A stretch of DNA of 8,792 nt, from contig CANJXV010000093.1 in assembly GCA_947478935.1 (NCBI GenBank), forward strand, positions 1 to 8,792, read 5' to 3'. The DNA comes from Comamonadaceae bacterium (GTDB taxonomy: Bacteria; Pseudomonadota; Gammaproteobacteria; Burkholderiales; Burkholderiaceae_C). The position numbers and the translations under genes were made by a program. This document shows, piece after piece, positions 5,769-8,792 of the stretch (position 1 is the stretch's first letter; each line of letters starts with the position of its first letter). A model generated the notes under the pieces. The model was given only the letters and a program-made list of their open reading frames with translations, was not told the origin of the DNA and did no database searches.

Positions 5769-7015
5769 GTGCTGGCTATTACGCCAGTCCATGGCCCGCC
5801 GAGGATGCAGGCCCCGCGCGCTTGCAAACGGCAAGCCTGGCAAGTGGCTTGCGCCTGCTTGCGGGTCAGCGTTTGCGTAGCACCAGCCGCAACACTACGC
5901 TATCGACCATGACCGTGCTGGGTGACCCCGGCCAGGTGTATTTGCTCACCCACTCGGCACTGCGCGCCAACTTCGGATTGCCCACCACATCTTGCGTCGA
6001 GCGTATTGACCCCATCACGCTCAAAGCCTTAGAAAGCTCGCGCCGCCTGCCCGGCGGCCCTATGTGGCCCGGTGGTATGGCTGTCCATCGCAATGGCGAT
6101 TTGTATGTGGTCTATGGTCGCTATGCGCACCGGCTCGATCGGCATTGCGCGCTAAAACAAAGCCGTAGGCTGCCGGTGAACCAACCGTACAACTCTTTCG
6201 TGATTCTGGATAACGGCCTCATCGTCACCAAAAATTTGTCCGAAAACCAAGTGGCCCAATTGACCGTGCTAGACCCCGAGGGCCTGCAATCGGTGTGTGC
6301 CGATGTGCTCTGCCCAGAGCCGTCGATTGCGCGCTTAAGTGCGGTCGGCAACACGGTTTATGTCGTTGGCGTGCGTTCTATTTTCCGGCTGCATTGGGAA
6401 GAACAAACGCAGACGCTTAGCTTGGATCCGCATTGGCGTTGGGACTACATCGGCAACAGCGCGCAAAGCTATGGCTGGGATGTGGTAATTGACGGGCACA
6501 GTGCCTGGTTCATGGACAACGGCCATCACCGCTACCGCATCAATATGCAGGGTGCGGGCGTCAGCCGCACAGCCAACCGACTGCTGCGCGTGTCGCTGGC
6601 CGACAGCAGCGATCATGCGGCCTGGGATGTGAGCGGCCTGGCCGGCGGCAGCATTACCAACCCGCCCTTGCTCGATGTGCAGCGGCGCATCGTGCTGGGC
6701 TATGACTCTGCCAATCGCTTTTTGCGCGCTTGGCGTTATGGAGACGCAGCGCAGGACTTGCAGCCCCTTTGGCACAAGACAGATTTTGGCGTGGCCAGCC
6801 ACATGGTTTTGTTTCCTGAGCGTGGGCAGGTCTTGGTCAATGACTACCGACGTTGGGGCGAAGAGGTAGTGTTGCTCGACATAGCAAGCGGCGCCGAACA
6901 GGGCCGGGTGCGTGTGGGCGGCATTACGCAAGGCGTGGTATTTCCCAGCGTGGGCTGGAACGGCGACGTCTATTGGTCGTCCATGGGTCGTTTCTCGCGG
7001 GTATTTGCGGCATGA
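5765..7015 (+). CDS. Beta-propeller-like protein of unknown function in the sulfatase operon
   Basis: I do not recognise this 416-residue protein as a named family. It consists of repeated beta-rich units of about 40-50 residues with the style of NHL/SMP-30/YVTN propellers: a hydrophobic strand, a polar turn with D/N-G, and a second strand. Examples are GGMAVHRNGDLYVVYGRYAHRLD (split around residues 103-125), SFVILDNGLIVTKN, LSAVGNTVYVVGVRSIFRLH, SAWFMDNG, RIVLGYDSANRFLRAW, RGQVLVNDYRRWG and VGWNGDVYWSSMGR. Seven or eight blades are plausible. No signal peptide or membrane segment is seen, so it is probably cytoplasmic, unlike the sulfatase before it. It overlaps the sulfatase stop by ATGA at its start and the monooxygenase start by ATGA at its end, so the three are very likely translated together. 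Possible roles are lactone or ester hydrolysis (as SMP-30-like propellers do), which would suit a neighbouring Baeyer-Villiger enzyme, or ligand binding; neither is shown by catalytic residues I can name. Confidence 0.8.
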   Translation: MSAGYYASPWPAEDAGPARLQTASLASGLRLLAGQRLRSTSRNTTLSTMTVLGDPGQVYLLTHSALRANFGLPTTSCVERIDPITLKALESSRRLPGGPMWPGGMAVHRNGDLYVVYGRYAHRLDRHCALKQSRRLPVNQPYNSFVILDNGLIVTKNLSENQVAQLTVLDPEGLQSVCADVLCPEPSIARLSAVGNTVYVVGVRSIFRLHWEEQTQTLSLDPHWRWDYIGNSAQSYGWDVVIDGHSAWFMDNGHHRYRINMQGAGVSRTANRLLRVSLADSSDHAAWDVSGLAGGSITNPPLLDVQRRIVLGYDSANRFLRAWRYGDAAQDLQPLWHKTDFGVASHMVLFPERGQVLVNDYRRWGEEVVLLDIASGAEQGRVRVGGITQGVVFPSVGWNGDVYWSSMGRFSRVFAA

Positions 7016-8478
7016 GTATCGAGCCGGTCGATACCTTGATTGTGGGTGCCGGTCTGTCCGGTATCGGCAGTGCGGTGCATCTGCTTCAAGGCTTGCCGCA
7101 GCAATCGGTTTTGATTTTGGAAGCGCGCGAGCGCTTGGGCGGCACCTGGGATTTGTTCCGCTACCCCGGCATCCGTTCGGATTCGGATATGCATACCTTG
7201 GGCTATTCTTTCAAACCCTGGACCGGGGCCAAGGCGATTGCCGATGGACCGTCCATCTTGCAGTACGTGCAAGAGACCGCGCAAGAGTTTGGGGTGCTGC
7301 CGCTGATCCGCTTTGGGCACAAGGTGGTAACTGCCCAGTGGGATAGCGCCCAAGCGCGTTGGCATGTCGCGGTAAAGCGGCTGGCCGACGACGCGGTGAT
7401 CCAGGTTCAATGCCGCTTTTTGCTGATGTGCAGTGGCTATTACAACTACGCACATGGCTACACGCCGGCCTTCCCCGGCATGGACAGTTTCAAGGGCCGG
7501 GTGGTGCACCCGCAGCATTGGCCGCAAGACTTGGATTACCGCGGCCAACAAGTGGTGGTCATAGGCAGCGGCGCCACCGCCATGACGCTGGTGCCCGAGA
7601 TGGCTAAGCTAGCGGCTCAGGTGACTTTATTGCAGCGCTCGCCCACCTATGTCGTGGCACGGCCTAGCCGCGATGCGATCGCTGATGGGTTGCGCCGCGT
7701 CCTGCCACCTACATGGGCCTATGCACTGACACGCTGGAAAAATGTCCTGACGGGTTTGTTTTTTTTCACGCTAGCGCGGCGAAAACCTGAATTGGCCAAA
7801 GCCCGCATCCTGCAAGGTGCGGCCCAGGCTTTGCCGGCGGGTTATCCGATGGACCCGCATTTCACCCCGACGTACCAACCCTGGGACCAGCGTATTTGCC
7901 TGGTGCCCGATGCGGACTTGTTTGACGCCATCAGCCGGGGCCGTGCGCACATGGTGACCGATACGATTGAAATGATTGAACCCCAGGGCATACGTTTGAA
8001 AAGCGGCGAGTTCCTGCGCGCCGATGTCATCGTCACCGCCACCGGGCTCGATCTGCTGGGCTTTGGCGGAATGGAGATTTCCGTCGATGGTGTGCCGCTG
8101 AAGGTCGCCCAATGCCTGAGCTACAAAGGCATGATGCTCAATGGTGTACCCAATTTCGCTTATGTTTTTGGCTACACCAATGCCTCTTGGACGCTCAAAA
8201 GCGATCTGACCGGGCAGTATGTGTTGCGTCTATTGCGCCATATGCGCCGCAAAGGGCTTGATAGCGTCTGGCCGCAATTGAACGACGCCACGGTGCAGCC
8301 CGAACCCTGGGTGGACTTTAGCTCCGGATATTTCCAGCGCGCCATGGACCGCTTTCCCAAACAGGGTAGTAAAAAGCCCTGGCGTCTATATCAGAACTAC
8401 GTGCGCGACCTGTTGGCCCTGCGCTGGAGCGCATTGGCCGATGGGGTCTTGCAGTTTGGAAAAGCAAGGCTACCCTAG
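7012..8478 (+). CDS. Flavin-containing Baeyer-Villiger-type monooxygenase (EtaA-like)
   Basis: This 488-residue flavoprotein has an N-terminal FAD-binding Rossmann motif VGAGLSGIGSA (11-21), then GGTWDLFRYPGIRSDSD (43-59), which corresponds to the GGxWxxxxYPGxxxD element. The Baeyer-Villiger fingerprint F160-K-G-R-V-V-H166-P-Q-H-W170-P fits FxGxxxHxxxWP. A second Rossmann motif, VVVIGSGATAMTLVP (181-195), binds NADPH, and VTATGLDLLGFGG (341-353) is the late ATG motif of this class. These enzymes use O2 and NADPH to insert oxygen next to a carbonyl, or to oxidise S or N. PHFTPTYQPWDQRICLVPDADLF resembles the EtaA/EthA branch. No signal peptide is seen; it is cytoplasmic. The start at 7012 overlaps the propeller stop (ATGA), so the upstream extension of the frame to 6853 is not used. 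In context it may act on the ketone formed after desulfation and alcohol oxidation (inference). The substrate is unknown. Confidence 0.92.
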   Translation: MSIEPVDTLIVGAGLSGIGSAVHLLQGLPQQSVLILEARERLGGTWDLFRYPGIRSDSDMHTLGYSFKPWTGAKAIADGPSILQYVQETAQEFGVLPLIRFGHKVVTAQWDSAQARWHVAVKRLADDAVIQVQCRFLLMCSGYYNYAHGYTPAFPGMDSFKGRVVHPQHWPQDLDYRGQQVVVIGSGATAMTLVPEMAKLAAQVTLLQRSPTYVVARPSRDAIADGLRRVLPPTWAYALTRWKNVLTGLFFFTLARRKPELAKARILQGAAQALPAGYPMDPHFTPTYQPWDQRICLVPDADLFDAISRGRAHMVTDTIEMIEPQGIRLKSGEFLRADVIVTATGLDLLGFGGMEISVDGVPLKVAQCLSYKGMMLNGVPNFAYVFGYTNASWTLKSDLTGQYVLRLLRHMRRKGLDSVWPQLNDATVQPEPWVDFSSGYFQRAMDRFPKQGSKKPWRLYQNYVRDLLALRWSALADGVLQFGKARLP

Positions 8479-8500
8479 CAATGGCCTACCCCGCTGTGGG

Positions 8501-8527
8501 TAAAGCGACGGACCTCTATAAAGCGAC
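8501..8527. repeat. Two direct copies of TAAAGCGAC, 18 bases apart
   Basis: TAAAGCGAC occurs at 8501-8509 and again at 8519-8527, a start-to-start distance of 18 bases, not quite two helical turns. Both copies lie just upstream of the consensus -10 box before etfB, where an activator or repressor could bind. The second copy also sits inside an inverted repeat, TATAAAG (8517-8523) with CTTTATA (8528-8534) and a CGAC spacer, which overlaps the -10 box. Confidence 0.55.
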
Positions 8528-8530
8528 CTT

Positions 8531-8536
8531 TATAAT
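8531..8536 (+). promoter_or_regulatory. Consensus -10 box of a promoter for etfB
   Basis: TATAAT at 8531-8536 is a perfect sigma-70 -10 hexamer. There is no good -35 hexamer at 16-18 bases upstream; the area holds the direct repeats instead, which suggests activator-dependent transcription. Transcription would begin near 8543, inside the palindrome that follows, and give a leader of about 150 bases before etfB. A second -10-like hexamer, TAGAAT at 8614-8619, also lacks a -35 and is an alternative promoter closer to the gene. Confidence 0.5.
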
Positions 8537-8537
8537 A

Positions 8538-8561
8538 AAAAAAGCACGGTCGTTCTTTTTT
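8538..8561. promoter_or_regulatory. 24-base palindrome at the etfB promoter, candidate repressor operator
   Basis: The left arm AAAAAAG-n-ACG (8538-8548) and right arm CGT-n-CTTTTTT (8551-8561) are exact inverted copies apart from one position in each arm, around a GT centre (8549-8550). The core ACGGTCGT with flanking A and T tracts looks like a TetR-type operator. TetR-family regulators of fatty acid degradation in proteobacteria use palindromes with an ACG-nn-CGT type core, as I recall. It begins one base after the TATAAT box and covers the expected transcription start, the classic position for repression. With only a two-base centre it is a poor hairpin former, so an operator is preferred over a terminator. 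Confidence 0.55.
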
Positions 8562-8678
8562 CCAATCAAGCCTTGGCAGACTGCTTGTAAGCAATGTGAA
8601 TCAGGGCGGCGCATAGAATCTTAGGTTGCCCCGCAGCTTGGGCGCAAGCCATAGCAAGTTGTTCATTTATTTACCTCT

Positions 8679-8682
8679 GGAG
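8679..8682 (+). promoter_or_regulatory. Ribosome binding site of etfB
   Basis: GGAG at 8679-8682 lies eight bases upstream of the ATG at 8691, an optimal spacing, and confirms the start of the partial gene at the right edge. Confidence 0.75.
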
Positions 8683-8690
8683 TGGTGTGT

Positions 8691-8792
8691 ATGAAAGTGT
8701 TGGTTCCGGTCAAGCGCGTGGTGGACTACAACGTCAAAGTCCGCGTTAAATCTGACGGCAGCGGTGTGGACATCGCCAACGTCAAAATGAGC
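8691..8792 (+). CDS. etfB: Electron transfer flavoprotein beta subunit, N-terminal end only (partial)
   Basis: Thirty-four residues are present before the window ends. They begin MKVLVPVKRVVDYNVKVRVK and continue with SDGSGVDIANVKMS, which is the characteristic start of the ETF beta subunit in Betaproteobacteria. ETF is a cytoplasmic FAD- and AMP-containing heterodimer that takes electrons from acyl-CoA dehydrogenases and hands them to ETF:ubiquinone oxidoreductase. An etfA gene would be expected just beyond the window. The 212-base region before it carries its own promoter elements, so it is probably a separate transcription unit from the monooxygenase operon, though read-through cannot be excluded because no strong terminator separates them. 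Confidence 0.93.
   Translation, partial: MKVLVPVKRVVDYNVKVRVKSDGSGVDIANVKMS

Noticed and set aside
6335..6931. A 198-codon minus-strand open frame opposite the propeller gene
   Set aside because: It is a shadow of a well-supported gene; its translation is rich in His, Ala and Gln without recognisable motifs.
6853..7011. An upstream extension of the monooxygenase frame of 53 codons
   Set aside because: It overlaps the propeller gene, and the FAD-binding motif begins just after the ATG at 7012, as is normal for this family.
6970..7551. A 193-codon minus-strand open frame opposite the monooxygenase gene
   Set aside because: It is antisense to the conserved FAD and Baeyer-Villiger motifs and its product has no visible domain.
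8487..8502. TACCC/GGGTA hairpin just after the monooxygenase gene as a terminator
   Set aside because: The stem has only five base pairs and is followed by no run of T.
8538..8561. The A-tract/T-tract palindrome as an intrinsic terminator of the monooxygenase operon
   Set aside because: The two-base centre leaves no proper loop and the pairing is mainly A-T, while the position directly after a TATAAT box fits an operator better. Some terminator activity cannot be excluded.

Overview
The window looks like the chromosome of a betaproteobacterium in the Burkholderiales, probably Comamonadaceae-like. It is moderately GC-rich, and the start of EtfB at the right edge and the acyl-CoA synthetase tail at the left edge read like proteins of that group. 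This is an impression from the sequences; no search was run. Gene density is high. No rRNA, tRNA, CRISPR array, insertion sequence or phage gene was seen.

Layout. (1) Positions 1-1992, plus strand: the last residues of an AMP-forming acyl-CoA synthetase, then a ferritin-like 'predicted metal-dependent hydrolase' whose ATG overlaps the synthetase stop (ATGA), then a long glutathione S-transferase-like protein. (2) 2051-3091, plus strand: a membrane-anchored formylglycine-generating enzyme (FGE) with both catalytic cysteines. (3) 3107-3739, minus strand: a TetR-family repressor, convergent with the FGE gene across a perfect GC-rich palindrome. (4) 3740-3959: a 220-base divergent control region with a promoter, an inverted repeat and a foldable leader. 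(5) 3960-8478, plus strand: three genes joined by ATGA overlaps. They are an exported, C-terminally membrane-anchored arylsulfatase-type sulfatase, a beta-propeller-like protein of unknown function, and a Baeyer-Villiger-type flavin monooxygenase. (6) 8479-8690: a control region with a consensus -10 box abutting a 24-base palindrome. (7) 8691 to the edge: the start of etfB.

How the genes may work together (inference). The FGE converts the sulfatase active-site cysteine to formylglycine. Both proteins appear to face the periplasm, so maturation may occur there. The sulfatase would remove sulfate from an unknown organic sulfate ester. The released alcohol or ketone could enter the cell, be oxygenated by the monooxygenase (a ketone becoming an ester or lactone), be activated by the acyl-CoA synthetase and be degraded by beta-oxidation, with electrons passing to ETF. 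The TetR protein is the obvious local regulator. The substrate cannot be read from the sequence; a sulfated lipid, sterol-like compound or alkyl/aryl sulfate would fit.

The most unusual points are the Asn replacing the near-invariant His in the sulfatase GKWH motif, the cotranscribed propeller of unknown role, the E/ExxH/E/ExxH di-metal pattern in the 'hydrolase', and the layered symmetry of the etfB promoter.
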